Shown: one piece after another, positions 1-9,600 of the stretch
Layout: every line of letters begins with the position of its first letter
Numbering within the stretch: position 1 is the first letter of the stretch
Assembly (NCBI RefSeq): GCF_034932365.1
Contig: NZ_JAYGHR010000015.1
Coordinates: 1 to 64,000 of the forward strand
Direction: 5' to 3'
Origin: Capilliphycus robustus
GTDB lineage: Bacteria; Cyanobacteriota; Cyanobacteriia; Cyanobacteriales; Microcoleaceae
DNA length: 64,000 nucleotides
Position numbers and translations under genes: made by a program
The notes under the pieces: model-generated
The model's input: the letters and a program-made list of their open reading frames with translations, nothing else
Told to the model about the DNA's origin: nothing
Databases searched by the model: none

Positions 1-122
1 ATCATGTCCGACTAATCAATAATGATTCTGTAGGGGCGGGTTCAGTCAATATCTTTAGCACTACTGAGAGATTGAGATAAACCCGCCCCACCCCATAACA
101 GAATTAATCAACCGGACATAAT
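1..122. repeat. Palindromic intergenic repeat (MITE-like), copy 1
   Basis: The arms GGGGCGGGTT (33-42) and AACCCGCCCC (80-89) are perfectly complementary over 10 bp. Weaker symmetry continues outward: CATGTCCG near position 4 is mirrored by CGGACATA at 113-120. A related element with the same G/C-rich arms lies at 5191-5245. No gene is seen in 1-306; the rest should hold the ferredoxin promoter, which I could not pin down. Confidence 0.5.
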
Positions 123-306
123 ATCATGTTGTTGGAATTTTCCCCAAGGCCTCACAGACCCACACTCCAATGTAGCGTGAGATTTTTCGACTGACATCAG
201 AATCGAGTCTGTTCCGTTTAATCTCTTCACTCGGGAGGAGACCGTTTTCCGAGAGTAACCATCAGCGATACAATGATCAGAGGCTGGCAAACAACACTAT
301 GTCTAA

Positions 307-627
307 ATGTCTAAGACTTATACAGTTGAATTTCATCATCAAGGACAGGTTCACACCCTAGAAGTCCCAGAGGATCAACCGATTTTACAGGCAGCAGATG
401 CCGCCGGACTTGATCTACCAAATTCCTGTAATGCTGGAGTTTGTACCACCTGTGCGGCTAAACTACAAGCAGGTCAGGTCGATCAGAGTGAGGGTATGGG
501 TCTAAGTCCTGAACTTCAGGCGGAAGGATACGCCCTTTTGTGTGTCTCTTATCCTCGGTCTAACTTGAAACTGGACACGGGAAAGGAAGACGAAGTTTAT
601 AGTCGCCAATTTGGTCAGTCTTCCTAA
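307..627 (+). CDS. [2Fe-2S] plant-type ferredoxin
   Basis: A soluble one-electron carrier, 106 residues, close to the normal length for cyanobacterial plant-type ferredoxins. The cluster ligands are all present in canonical spacing: C41-x4-C46-x2-C49-x29-C79, in the context SCNAGVCTTC and ALLCVSYP. The C-terminus (DEVYSRQFG) is a modest extension seen in PetF-like paralogs rather than in the main photosynthetic ferredoxin, so this is probably an accessory isoform. It stands alone, with a short conserved gene downstream on the same strand. The ATG at 307 is preceded in another frame by a near-duplicate ATGTCTAA, and no strong Shine-Dalgarno sequence is visible. Family assignment is secure; the physiological partner is unknown. 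Confidence 0.93.
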   Translation: MSKTYTVEFHHQGQVHTLEVPEDQPILQAADAAGLDLPNSCNAGVCTTCAAKLQAGQVDQSEGMGLSPELQAEGYALLCVSYPRSNLKLDTGKEDEVYSRQFGQSS

Positions 628-663
628 AGGTTTAGGGTTGAGGATGTGGATAAAAATCAAGAC

Positions 664-771
664 ATATAGCAGAAGTCAGGAGACACCGAGACAGGAGACA
701 GAATTGAAACCTTTATCATAAAAGGATTTGACAGAAAAACAGTGTCCTAATCTCTGCTTCGACTGCTATAT
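664..771. repeat. Inverted repeat in ferredoxin downstream region
   Basis: The arms ATATAGCAG (664-672) and CTGCTATAT (763-771) are exact complements separated by about 90 nt. The enclosed text (agaagtcaggaga, acaggagacag) has the look of cyanobacterial dispersed intergenic repeats; the TATAGCAG motif recurs near 56559. It is not an obvious terminator because no T-run follows. Confidence 0.3.
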
Positions 772-842
772 TTGATCTAAATTGTTCCACGTCCTCAACG
801 GATGATTTACGATTGGATGAATACTCAAAACTCAGAAAAACC

Positions 843-1025
843 ATGACGACTCATTTTATTAGCGCCGAAATTGACTTCCAAGAATCCCCTCAGCAGTTGC
901 AACAAGAGATAGAAGCAGAACTGCAAAAACGAGGTGAACCGCTACGTTGGGCAATTACTCAAGTTGATTCTCAGCAGCAAAAAGTTCAGGTTGAAGCGGT
1001 TGTTATCTGTGAGGAAAAGCCCTAA
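843..1025 (+). CDS. Small conserved hypothetical protein
   Basis: A 60-residue protein with a ferredoxin-fold-like alternation: a strand (THFISAEIDF), a glutamine/glutamate-rich helix (QQLQQEIEAELQKRG) and two strands (LRWAITQVDS, KVQVEAVVIC). I do not recognise a named family. The ATG at 843 is chosen because the conserved-looking part begins there; an in-frame TTG at 813 would add ten residues. Its stop codon directly abuts the stop of purN on the opposite strand (1025/1026), so the two genes converge with no spacer and any terminator must lie inside coding sequence. No function can be assigned. Confidence 0.6.
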   Translation: MTTHFISAEIDFQESPQQLQQEIEAELQKRGEPLRWAITQVDSQQQKVQVEAVVICEEKP

Positions 1026-1688
1026 TTATTGTTCGGACTGGGAACGTTGCAGTTGAGCGATCGCACCAACAATAATTTGATGTTCCTGAACTTGAATTCG
1101 AGCATGAAGGGTTTCCGGTGTATCATGGGGTAAAATAGGAACAGCCGCTTGCATTAAAATGGGGCCGCTATCAACTTTTAATTCCACCAAATGCACCGTA
1201 CAGCCTGTAATTTTCACCCCGGCTTCTAAGGCTTGTTCAATGGCTCGAATTCCGGGAAAACTCGGTAACAAACTGGGGTGAAGATTGATAATTTTTTGAG
1301 GAAAAGCATCAATTAAAACCGGAGTGACAATCCGCATCCAACCCGCCATTACAACCCAGTCTACCTCATATTGCTTGAAGGTTTTAACAATATCTTCATC
1401 CAGTTTTTCACGGGAAGAATAGTGGCGGTGATTCAGTAAAATCGATGTTACCCCAAATTTGTTCGCCCGTTCTACAACTTTAGCCTCTGGGTTATTATAA
1501 ATTAAAACCTGAACTTGAGCATTGAGTTTGTGATCAGCGATAGCTTGGGCGATCGCCGCAAAATTACTCCCACTTCCTGAAGCTAAAATTCCTAATTTTA
1601 GGGGAGAACCCTGAAACATCCCTGAAGGAGAAATTTCAGGGGAAATCAGGCTTGGTGTTGGATCGAGACAGGTTGAATCAGAACTCAT
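1026..1688 (-). CDS. purN: Phosphoribosylglycinamide formyltransferase
   Basis: Transfers a formyl group from 10-formyl-tetrahydrofolate to GAR, the third step of purine synthesis, in the cytosol. The Rossmann-like core starts at K31 (LGILASGSGSNF, residues 32-43). The catalytic triad of the family is in place: N135 and H137 in INLHPSLLP, and D173 in the GCTVHLVELKVDSG segment. The length is 220 residues. The first 30 residues (proline/serine-rich) precede the conserved fold, so translation could instead begin at M24 (about 1619), and the true N-terminus is uncertain. It is a single gene, divergent from the ABC permease at 1772 and convergent with the small gene ending at 1025. Confidence 0.95.
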   Translation of the reverse strand: MSSDSTCLDPTPSLISPEISPSGMFQGSPLKLGILASGSGSNFAAIAQAIADHKLNAQVQVLIYNNPEAKVVERANKFGVTSILLNHRHYSSREKLDEDIVKTFKQYEVDWVVMAGWMRIVTPVLIDAFPQKIINLHPSLLPSFPGIRAIEQALEAGVKITGCTVHLVELKVDSGPILMQAAVPILPHDTPETLHARIQVQEHQIIVGAIAQLQRSQSEQ

Positions 1689-1771
1689 TGATGCGTTAAA
1701 AATTGAAAAATAGAATCTCGCGCTTTATGTAGAATAGTCTCACATTCACCCAACTGCAAGTAGATCCGCAA

Positions 1772-2665
1772 ATGAACTCTTCGCGACTCCCAAACCGAAC
1801 CCTTCTGGATCAAGAAGCGATCGCCGCTTGGATATTTCTCGCCCCAGCCGGAATTTTAATCACAATATTTATTCTATGGCCGATTGCTTATTTATTCTAT
1901 CTCAGTTTTACCCAAGGTAATTTTACCATTTCCGGCGTGCATTGGGTCGGATTGAAAAACTATTGGCGTTTGCTAGTCAGTCCCGATTTCTGGCAAGTGA
2001 TAGGGAATACCGTCTATTTTACCATCGGAACCGTCATTCCGAGTTTAGTGATTCCTTTAGCGTTAGCCGTCCTTCTCAATCAAACGATAGCATTACGGGG
2101 AATTCTACGAACAGCTTATTTTATTCCCTCAATTACTTCGCTGGTTGCTGTTGGTTTAGGGTGGCGTTGGATGTTTCAAACAGACGGCCCAATTAATGCT
2201 TTTTTATTCAGTTTAGGGTTTAATCCCATCCCTTGGTTAAGTAGTACCGTTTGGGCAATGCCTGTGTTAATTTTACTCAGTATTTGGAAACAATTAGGCT
2301 TTAATATGGTAGTATTTTTAGCTGGACTGCAAGCCATTCCAACCACTCGTTATGAAGCCGCAGAACTCGATGGGGCAGGGCCTTGGCAACAGTTTTGGCA
2401 TATTACTTTACCCGGTTTAAGACCTACTTTAGTCTTTGCAACCGTCACCACAGCCATTTTTACATTACGCAGTTTTGAACAAGTTTATATTATTACTGGA
2501 GGCGGCCCTCTCAACTCAACAAACTTGTTAGTTTATTATATTTATGATCAAGCCTTTGCTCAATTTGACTTCGGTTATGCGGCGGCGGCTGCCACAATTT
2601 TACTCGGCATTGCATTAATATTAGTCTACATCCAACTGCAAGTTTTTGGTCAAGATAACTCTTAA
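1772..2665 (+). CDS. Sugar-type ABC transporter permease (MalF/UgpA family)
   Basis: An inner-membrane permease subunit of a carbohydrate-type (CUT1) ABC importer. Six hydrophobic segments are visible across 297 residues, with a cytoplasmic N-terminus. The diagnostic EAA loop that contacts the ATPase is present (YEAAELDGAGPWQQFWHITL, about residue 191). No substrate-binding protein, second permease or ATPase gene lies nearby, so its partners must be encoded elsewhere. It starts at ATG 1772 after a short divergent promoter region shared with purN. The substrate cannot be told from sequence; sugar, glycerol-3-phosphate or an osmolyte are all possible for this family. Confidence 0.88.
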   Translation: MNSSRLPNRTLLDQEAIAAWIFLAPAGILITIFILWPIAYLFYLSFTQGNFTISGVHWVGLKNYWRLLVSPDFWQVIGNTVYFTIGTVIPSLVIPLALAVLLNQTIALRGILRTAYFIPSITSLVAVGLGWRWMFQTDGPINAFLFSLGFNPIPWLSSTVWAMPVLILLSIWKQLGFNMVVFLAGLQAIPTTRYEAAELDGAGPWQQFWHITLPGLRPTLVFATVTTAIFTLRSFEQVYIITGGGPLNSTNLLVYYIYDQAFAQFDFGYAAAAATILLGIALILVYIQLQVFGQDNS

Positions 2666-2692
2666 AAATTCGGTAAATTTATAACAAGTTCA

Positions 2693-4114
2693 TCACGAAG
2701 ACTCTCTCTTTGTGTCTGGTGTGTCTTTGTGGTTTTTCTTCATTTTATCTAAAATCAACCCAAGTAAAATCCCTAAAGGAAGAAAAATTAAAGCGTAGTA
2801 CAGAAATCTATAGCTTTTAATACTAACAGAGTTTACCGGATTTTCTAAAAGATGAGTAAGCTGGAAAAAGTTAATCACAGGAGCGAGTTCAAAAGTGTAA
2901 TAATTCTGAACTTTATCAATATATATTCGCACCCTAGAACCTACATAAGTTACGATAATATGGTGAGGGTTTTTATCTCGAAAAACATCACGGATGAGTA
3001 ACTCAGGGTTAGAACCATTGTCTCCTGTCATCGGAGTTCGCAAGCGGAAAATCAAGTCAGTTTTCTCTTGTCCGAGGGTAAAATTACGTTCATAAGGACT
3101 ACCTGACAGAGATATTATTCGGGCTGGCCCTGTTTGCTGTAAATTAACAGTGGCTACTTTTAGACTGATTGTAAATTCTGAAGTTTCGCGTAACTTTTCT
3201 GTTAAGATTGTAGCAGGATTAACTGTAGAAAGGGAGTTATTTTTATCGATAAAAACGCCTAAATTTTCGGTAACATGAGTTAAGTTTCCTTTCCAGACTA
3301 AATTCGGTAAATTGTTAGTTGCATCTTGAAGGTTTTCTGTATTATTTAACGGATAAAATGCAATTAAACCCTCTTCCAAACTTTGATTGAAATTAGAAGT
3401 TGAAAAGGCGAGTTTGACTTCTTCTTGAGCAATCGAACGATTAGCTATCCAAACCTCTGATATATAGCCATTCCAAGAACGATCACCTGTTTTTTCATTG
3501 CCAATTAATAAAGGAAAGTTCAAATCCCAGTTGCTTAAATTGGTTAGCGGGATAGGTAGATAGATAGGAACTAAAAGTGCTGTTACTGAATAAAATACAA
3601 AAAAAAATACTAATAACTTGGTTGAAAGTTGAGATTTAATTTTAATCAAAAGTAAAGAGTTGATTTTTTCTCTCCACCTAAACGCACCTAAACATCCTAA
3701 TAATCCTCCCAAACTATTCGCAAAAATATCGAGATAAGTTGAAAAACGAGAGGGTAGAAAAATTTGCAATATTTCTATAGTAACAGATACAGCCATACTG
3801 GTGAATAACACCAAGACAAGTATAACTGTCTTTCCTAACCCTTTTTTGTACATCCATCCAGTTAACCCGAAGCCAAAAGGAATAAATAAGAAAATATTCC
3901 CGATAAAATCGATACTGTTACTGGGGTGATCAAAAAAGTGAGTTAATTTTGTAATAGAAAAATTGACACTTGTTAAAAAATCAAAGGGAAAAAGAGTTAA
4001 AAATAGAATGAATAGCAATCCGCTAATGAAGGTGAATACATTCAACTTAACCCCTCGTTGTACATCAATGGGTTTCTGTGGGTGAATCTGCTGCGATGAA
4101 TGATTCCCTGGCAT
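2693..4114 (-). CDS. VanZ-like membrane protein fused to a LamG/concanavalin-like domain
   Basis: 473 residues. The N-terminal third is a VanZ-type membrane domain: hydrophobic helices near residues 28-48, 65-85, 95-118, 125-145 and 165-185, with the typical FIGNIFLFIPFGFG and TIEILQIFLPSRF motifs. Residues of about 200-430 form an extracytoplasmic LamG-like jelly roll (SEVWIANRSIAQEEVKLAF is the usual LamG metal-site region; GLIAFYPLNN begins a repeat). A last hydrophobic helix (FLYYALIFLPLGILLGLIL) resembles the closing VanZ helix, so the LamG domain is inserted into the VanZ fold. VanZ-LamG proteins recur in exopolysaccharide loci, which fits the gene's place here, but their biochemical role is unknown. 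Downstream gene of a minus-strand series from 6500. Confidence 0.75.
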   Translation of the reverse strand: MPGNHSSQQIHPQKPIDVQRGVKLNVFTFISGLLFILFLTLFPFDFLTSVNFSITKLTHFFDHPSNSIDFIGNIFLFIPFGFGLTGWMYKKGLGKTVILVLVLFTSMAVSVTIEILQIFLPSRFSTYLDIFANSLGGLLGCLGAFRWREKINSLLLIKIKSQLSTKLLVFFFVFYSVTALLVPIYLPIPLTNLSNWDLNFPLLIGNEKTGDRSWNGYISEVWIANRSIAQEEVKLAFSTSNFNQSLEEGLIAFYPLNNTENLQDATNNLPNLVWKGNLTHVTENLGVFIDKNNSLSTVNPATILTEKLRETSEFTISLKVATVNLQQTGPARIISLSGSPYERNFTLGQEKTDLIFRLRTPMTGDNGSNPELLIRDVFRDKNPHHIIVTYVGSRVRIYIDKVQNYYTFELAPVINFFQLTHLLENPVNSVSIKSYRFLYYALIFLPLGILLGLILDKMKKNHKDTPDTKRESS

Positions 4115-4130
4115 TTTGTCACATAAAAGT

Positions 4131-4206
4131 TGAATGACTCTCTAGGAAAGAGGTATTTTCCTTAAAGTTTTCCTAGACAGTGTATCTTACATAGGCAAGT
4201 CATTCA
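4131..4206. repeat. Nested hairpin between glycosyltransferase and VanZ-LamG genes
   Basis: Two nested perfect 9-bp pairings: TGAATGACT (4131-4139) with AGTCATTCA (4198-4206), and TCTAGGAAA (4141-4149) with TTTCCTAGA (4169-4177). The structure fills the intergenic gap and overlaps the last codon of the upstream minus-strand gene. No T-run follows on the minus strand, so an RNA processing or stability element is as likely as a terminator. Confidence 0.45.
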
Positions 4207-5151
4207 TGCTGCTAAACCTTCTTGAGGCTTCTTAAATTTGAAGGTTTTATTCAGCGTTTGTAGCGTTGCGATTAACATTTCTTTCACCATTGTTTTCCAC
4301 TTCCAGGAAAACCACTGAGCGAGTTGTACATAACAAGCCATCTTTTCAAATGCACTCATCCGTACACGGTTTACCGACTGCAACTGTTGATCAAAAAGTG
4401 TACAAGTTGGCATCTGAATTTTGCCTTGATTTTTGGAATCATACCAAACGGCTAAAGCCTCCCAAGAACCTTTACGAGTTGCTCGTGAGGTATTTTCATG
4501 CCATCTGAAAAAGAATAGATATTCGGGTATTTCATAAAACTCACCTAAAAGACATAATTCGCCTAGAAGTACGATATCTGCCCAAGCAAAATTTCCAATC
4601 AATGGTGTTTTTTTGAGAGCTTCTGTTCTCATCACTCCAAACACGGGATTAGGACACATGAAACCCCGTTTTCGCCAGAGACGATGATGGTGAGCAAAGC
4701 GTTGATCGGGTTTGGGTTCACGCAAGTCTAGTAAATCTGTTTTGCTCTTATGAAGAATTTTTCCCTCCTCGTCAACATCACACTCTAAGGTGTAAGCTAA
4801 GACGACAGCAGGATTTTTATCAAGGACTTCAACGCAGCGTTCTAAATGTTTTGGAGCGACTAAATCATCACAAGCCGCCCACTTAAAATATTCACCTTGA
4901 GCCAGTTCAAAGGTGCGATTATAATTAGGCGCCGCTCCTAAGTTTTCTGAGTTGCGATAATAGCGAATACGATGATCTTTAGCGGCGTACTCTTTACAGA
5001 TTTCTTCGGTTTTATCTGTTGAGGCGTTGTCTGAAATAATTAACTCGAAATCCGCATAAGTTTGAGCGAGTAATCCATCTAATGTTTCTCTCAAAAACCG
5101 CTCACCGTTATAAATGGGCATCCCAATACTGACGCGAGGATTAGTATTCAT
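4204..5151 (-). CDS. Family 2 glycosyltransferase
   Basis: A 315-residue inverting GT-A enzyme expected to add a sugar to the lipid-linked exopolysaccharide repeat. It starts with the GT2 hallmark RVSIGMPIYNGERFLRETL, followed by ELIISDNASTDKTEE (nucleotide-sugar binding) and a DXD-like metal site in KWAACDDLV. The C-terminal part (WHENTSRATRKGSW) is typical of GT2 enzymes in capsule loci. There are no membrane helices, so it is probably peripheral on the cytoplasmic face. It is transcribed towards the VanZ-LamG gene, with about 90 nt between them. Donor and acceptor cannot be inferred. Confidence 0.9.
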   Translation of the reverse strand: MNTNPRVSIGMPIYNGERFLRETLDGLLAQTYADFELIISDNASTDKTEEICKEYAAKDHRIRYYRNSENLGAAPNYNRTFELAQGEYFKWAACDDLVAPKHLERCVEVLDKNPAVVLAYTLECDVDEEGKILHKSKTDLLDLREPKPDQRFAHHHRLWRKRGFMCPNPVFGVMRTEALKKTPLIGNFAWADIVLLGELCLLGEFYEIPEYLFFFRWHENTSRATRKGSWEALAVWYDSKNQGKIQMPTCTLFDQQLQSVNRVRMSAFEKMACYVQLAQWFSWKWKTMVKEMLIATLQTLNKTFKFKKPQEGLAA

Positions 5152-5190
5152 TTCTTAACTCTCCATAAGTTTTAATTTTTTTGACTATCA

Positions 5191-5245
5191 GGGCGGGAAT
5201 ATCTACAGTGATTTGTGAGAGATCTAAATCGATTTAACCCGCCCC
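5191..5245. repeat. Palindromic intergenic repeat, copy 2
   Basis: GGGCGGG (5191-5197) pairs with CCCGCCC (5238-5244), with a 40-nt loop. The loop shares short words with the copy at 1-122 (AATATCT, TGAGAGAT). It lies between two minus-strand genes of the polysaccharide locus. Confidence 0.45.
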
Positions 5246-5270
5246 GACTAAAAATGGAAGTTTGTTAATC

Positions 5271-6500
5271 TTAAAGCGGAACAACTTGGGTTTTTACGCC
5301 CATATCATCTAACATTTTTTGAATTTCATCACAGTAAATAGGGTTCATTACAATCACGCGATCCGGTTGATATTCTTTTAAAAACTCTGGGGACATAATT
5401 TGTTTACCAACACCCGGAATAAATTTGCCATGACGGTGGGGATTAATATCAACAACGTATTGAATTTTATCAATTGTATCCAGAGTGGTTAGAAAAGCCA
5501 CACACTTAGAACCGGAACCCCAAACAACTACCCGTTTTCCTTCCGTTTGCCATTGTTCTAAATTTTGCTTCCAACTATTTAATTTATCGTGAATGGTAGC
5601 GGTAAACTGTTTAACGTTTTGCTTCAGTTCTTCTAATGTTTCTTCAAAGGGATGAGTTTTTTCTGAGGGAGTTTCCACAGGCATTGCTTCGATCATCAAA
5701 TATTGATCGCCGTAATCTCCATACAGATTGGTAATTTCAAACCCACAAGAGCGGAATAACCGAGCGAGTGATCCGGGTGTAAAATATGAACAATGTTCGT
5801 AATAGATATCTTCAAAAGCTAAGTCTTTCAAAACTCGAATGGTATCGGGAATTTCAAAGAATACCGGAATATGAGTGCGATCGCCAATGGAAAGACGAAC
5901 TGTTTTAATAAATTCAGCCGTTGGTTGAATATGTTCTAGGGTATGACGACAGCAAATAAAATCTCCCACATATTCGGCGTGTTTTTCGGAATAATAGTCT
6001 TGAATAAACTTCACTCGATTTGCCGCTTCACTCTGCACTCGTCCCGGAACAACACTCGGATCAATTCCGACTCCTCGATTATTTCCTAATTCACATAAAA
6101 GCAGTAAGAAGTCTCCCTTACTGCACCCTATTTCGACAATATCTTTATTGTGAAGGTCGTATTTTTTAATCAGGTTATTGGCTAAATCCAGGGCAAATTT
6201 ATTAAAAGTAGGGGAAAAACTTTGTTGGTCTTCATAGTTAGGAGCGTAAGCTGACCACTTGGAGTCAAACTTAATATTGGTAATGAAGCCACAATGTTCA
6301 CAAAAACCCAGTACCACATCGCCACTGGGAAAATCTAAAGCATCTTCCTGAGAGGAAAGCATTAAACAGCTATGAACCGGAACATTACTCACTTCATAAA
6401 ACGGGGAAAGTCCGTGATGACCACAGTTTGGACAAGTTGAATTTTCTAAAGTAACTTCGGGTGTTGCATCGCTTGATAATGAAGGTTTAACAGTTGTCAT
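5271..6500 (-). CDS. Zinc-finger SAM-dependent C-methyltransferase
   Basis: 409 residues with the three-part build of NDP-hexose C-methyltransferases (TylC3/NovU type). An N-terminal zinc ribbon has C23-x2-C26 and a second pair in LGFCEHCGF. A central Rossmann SAM domain has motif I (VEIGCSKGDFLLLL). A C-terminal Rossmann-like domain includes VVVWGSGSKCVAFL. The family methylates a carbon of a keto-deoxysugar nucleotide, but some members modify other small molecules. It is the same length as the enzyme at 15665-16894, though clearly diverged. It lies upstream of the GT2 gene on the same strand, consistent with making or modifying a branched sugar. Confidence 0.82.
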   Translation of the reverse strand: MTTVKPSLSSDATPEVTLENSTCPNCGHHGLSPFYEVSNVPVHSCLMLSSQEDALDFPSGDVVLGFCEHCGFITNIKFDSKWSAYAPNYEDQQSFSPTFNKFALDLANNLIKKYDLHNKDIVEIGCSKGDFLLLLCELGNNRGVGIDPSVVPGRVQSEAANRVKFIQDYYSEKHAEYVGDFICCRHTLEHIQPTAEFIKTVRLSIGDRTHIPVFFEIPDTIRVLKDLAFEDIYYEHCSYFTPGSLARLFRSCGFEITNLYGDYGDQYLMIEAMPVETPSEKTHPFEETLEELKQNVKQFTATIHDKLNSWKQNLEQWQTEGKRVVVWGSGSKCVAFLTTLDTIDKIQYVVDINPHRHGKFIPGVGKQIMSPEFLKEYQPDRVIVMNPIYCDEIQKMLDDMGVKTQVVPL

Positions 6501-6641
6501 TTTTATCTCCTAAATTTTAAATTTTTTCTACTCTTTTGAGTCTGTTCGACTCAAGCTAATGATTTGACTGGTTCAGTTTAACTCAATGAGTTTAAAGTCG
6601 CACAGTCTCGAAAAAAGCAATACAGGCATACTGTCTGATCG

Positions 6642-6693
6642 CCCGATCGCCAAATCTCTGTCTAAAGTTAGAGGAATCGCGATCGGGTTTTTT
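6642..6693. terminator. Perfect 9-bp stem followed by T6
   Basis: CCCGATCGC (6642-6650) pairs perfectly with GCGATCGGG (6679-6687), and TTTTTT (6688-6693) follows on the plus strand. The loop is 28 nt, long for a Rho-independent terminator, and no plus-strand gene lies upstream. On the minus strand it sits just after the stop of the 2779-residue gene, so a role in ending that transcript or stabilising its 3' end is possible but unproven. Confidence 0.35.
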
Positions 6694-6699
6694 GTAGAA

Positions 6700-9600
6700 T
6701 TAAACAAAACTGAAAGAACTACTGTTTAAATTCAAGCTAGTCACTCCTTGAACAATTGCGATCAGTTCGTTCTGTTGAGGAGAATTGAGGTAGATGGCTA
6801 CACCACTCTGCAACCCCTGGGGTGAAGTCCCTGTGCTGTAATTGGTGCTACTACCGTGAAGTTGAATGAAGTCCTGTGCATTAGAATCAAAGTCAGTAAT
6901 TAGGGCATAATCTCCTAAACCTGCATTGCTTTCAACTGCATCATTATAGTAAACTTTTACTGTATCTCCCAATACGAAGATATCAGCTCCTGTTCCCCCT
7001 GTCAATGAATCTAACTCCCCTTGTCCCGGTGTCGCATCGCTGGTATCTACTCCGACCATGATATCATCGCCGCTCGTGCCTTGTAAGCTATCAGAACCCG
7101 AAGTTCCAGCAATTAAGGCATCTTCAGGAAAAATCAAAGCGGCAGTATTAAAAAAGTAATCCACACCTGTACTAAACGCAGGCCCGGAATTCCCTGCATA
7201 GGGGCCGATTTGCGTCACCGCTAAGGCTCGATTAATATTACCTGCGGTCGTCCAGTTCTCACCATTTCCTGAATAGTCTAGCTTCCAGTTATTTCCTGTG
7301 CGTGTTAGTCTCAAATAAGAGGCTGAACCTGGAGTTAACCCACTGACATTAAAACTAGCACTGGTGTTGCCATTGTTGGTATTGGCTGCAAAAATTGTTA
7401 AGCCATTATTGCCATATTGAATCTCAAAGCGTAACCAGTTATTGGCATCTTGCTGAACCAAAATTCCTTGCATTTGGAATCTTTTCGTTGGTTCAGTGGT
7501 GTATTTCACCTCGGCTTGAAAGTCGGTATTGGCAGCAGGCTGCATCACCCGCACTGCATTGGTGTTTGAACTCCACAAGTCATATTCACCACTGGGAACC
7601 GCCAAGTTGAGAATAGCATTTCCTGTACCAGCACCTGTGAGAGAATAGGAGCCATTCCCCGTCGGATTGACAAATGTCCACTGAGGATTAAGGGTCGAAC
7701 TGTTAAAATCATCAGATTCAAACAAGTCGGGAGCCTGGTTAACTGAGAGGTTCACCGTTGCAACGTTAGAAGCCGCTCCATTATTATCAGCGACTGTGTA
7801 GGTGAAGCTGTCCGAACCCAAAAAGCCATTATTCGGGGTATAAGTAACCGCTCCAGTGGTTGAATTAACACTGAGGATGCCTTGAGTCGGATTACTGACA
7901 ATCGCAAGGCTAGAAAGGTCTATGGTGCCGTCAACATCTGTGTCATTACTTGTTGGGTTGAACGTAACGGGGGTATTTTTAATCGTGGTTGCGGAATCAT
8001 CCACCGCGATGGGCGGATCATTGACCGGATTGACGGTAAGATTAACGGTTGCGGGACTGGAAGCAAACCCTTCACTATTGGCAACGGTGTAACTAAAACT
8101 ATCACTTCCGTTAAAATTGAGCTTAGGCGTATAGGTGACAACTCCCGTAGTCGTATTCACACTAACATTGCCCTGATTCGGTTGACTCTGAATATTGACC
8201 GTGCTGGCATCTAGAACACCACTTGGCGTCGTATCATTCGCTAGGATATTAATCGTAACAGGCGTATCTTCATCTGTGATCTTGCTATCATTCGTCGCGC
8301 TGGGAGAATTCGGATTATTAATACTGATATTCACCGTTGCGACATTAGAAGTGGCGCTTTGATTGTCTTGAACGGTATAGGTAAAACTATCACTGGTTGT
8401 CCCAGAGCCATTGTGAGTGTAGGTGACTTGTCCATTACTATCAATACTCACTGTTCCATTCGTCGGTTGAGTCTTAATCGCTAGGGTTGTAGGGGCGAGA
8501 GTTCCATCACTGTCTGTATCATTACTGAGAACATTAATCAGCGCAGATTGCCCTAAAGCTACCAATGCACTATCATTATTGGCCACAGGAGCCTGGTTTG
8601 TGGGTGGTGGGTTCGGTATCGTTGACCCTCCGATGGGAGTAACCGTAACATTCCCAAAACTAACATCGTGATAATGAGCTACCAGTAGCATCGAACCACT
8701 AGCCAGACCCGACCCTCCGGGTCGATCTTGACCATCAAGACCTTGAAGATTCCAAGTAGACGGCTCTGGCTGACCTTCCTCCCAAACCTTGAGACTGTAT
8801 TGTGTACCATTTGACAGCAACTCAGATCGCATTTTGAAAATATGGGTTTTACCGATGTCTAAACTCATTTTTTGAGACTTGCCGAGATCGAAAAGTCGGA
8901 TTTCGCCACCATCCCACCATCCAATTTCGCCAAAAGGTTCAAAGCCGGCGAAGGGTTGTCTCCCACTTAAATGGTTATCGTTATGACCTTGCCATCCCAG
9001 CATTAAGCCGACTGCACCGACATTAGCCGCAAAATTTAGGGTGACAGGAACACTGACTTCATAGTTAGTCCAAGAGATATCACCCACTGAAATCAAACGA
9101 TCATAGCCTGTTTCTAAGGTACGAACGTTGCTCCCTTGAATTGCCCATTTCCCATCGACGATCTGTGCGACATCGTTAATTTGTGAGACGGAACTCCAGT
9201 CAATCGAATAGGGTTGCGGCCAAGTATTACCCGACTCATAATCAACGGTGACCGCCTTTGTCGAAATATTTCCCAGGTTATCCGTCGCCTTAAATACCAC
9301 TACATCATCAACAGCCGTGGGATTGAGAGTGCTATAAGCAATATCAGCATTAAAATCATTTTGTTTGGCAATCCGGAACCCTTGATTAAGGTTTAGTGGT
9401 ACTTCTAGCCCGCCATTGAGGGAATAGGTCAGTGAGGCTACACCATCGGTGTCACTAACTTTACCAACAATATTAATCCACTCTTGAGGTTGACCAATAT
9501 GACCAAAAGTTTGATTATTTCCGTACCAAAAATCAATATTAGGGCCACCTGTCATCGGCGGCGGTTCATTAACGGAAAGGTTGACATTGGCTGAGTTAGA

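Noticed and set aside
108..290. 60-codon minus-strand frame upstream of the ferredoxin gene
   Set aside because: No recognisable motif, overlaps a palindromic repeat and the probable promoter region.
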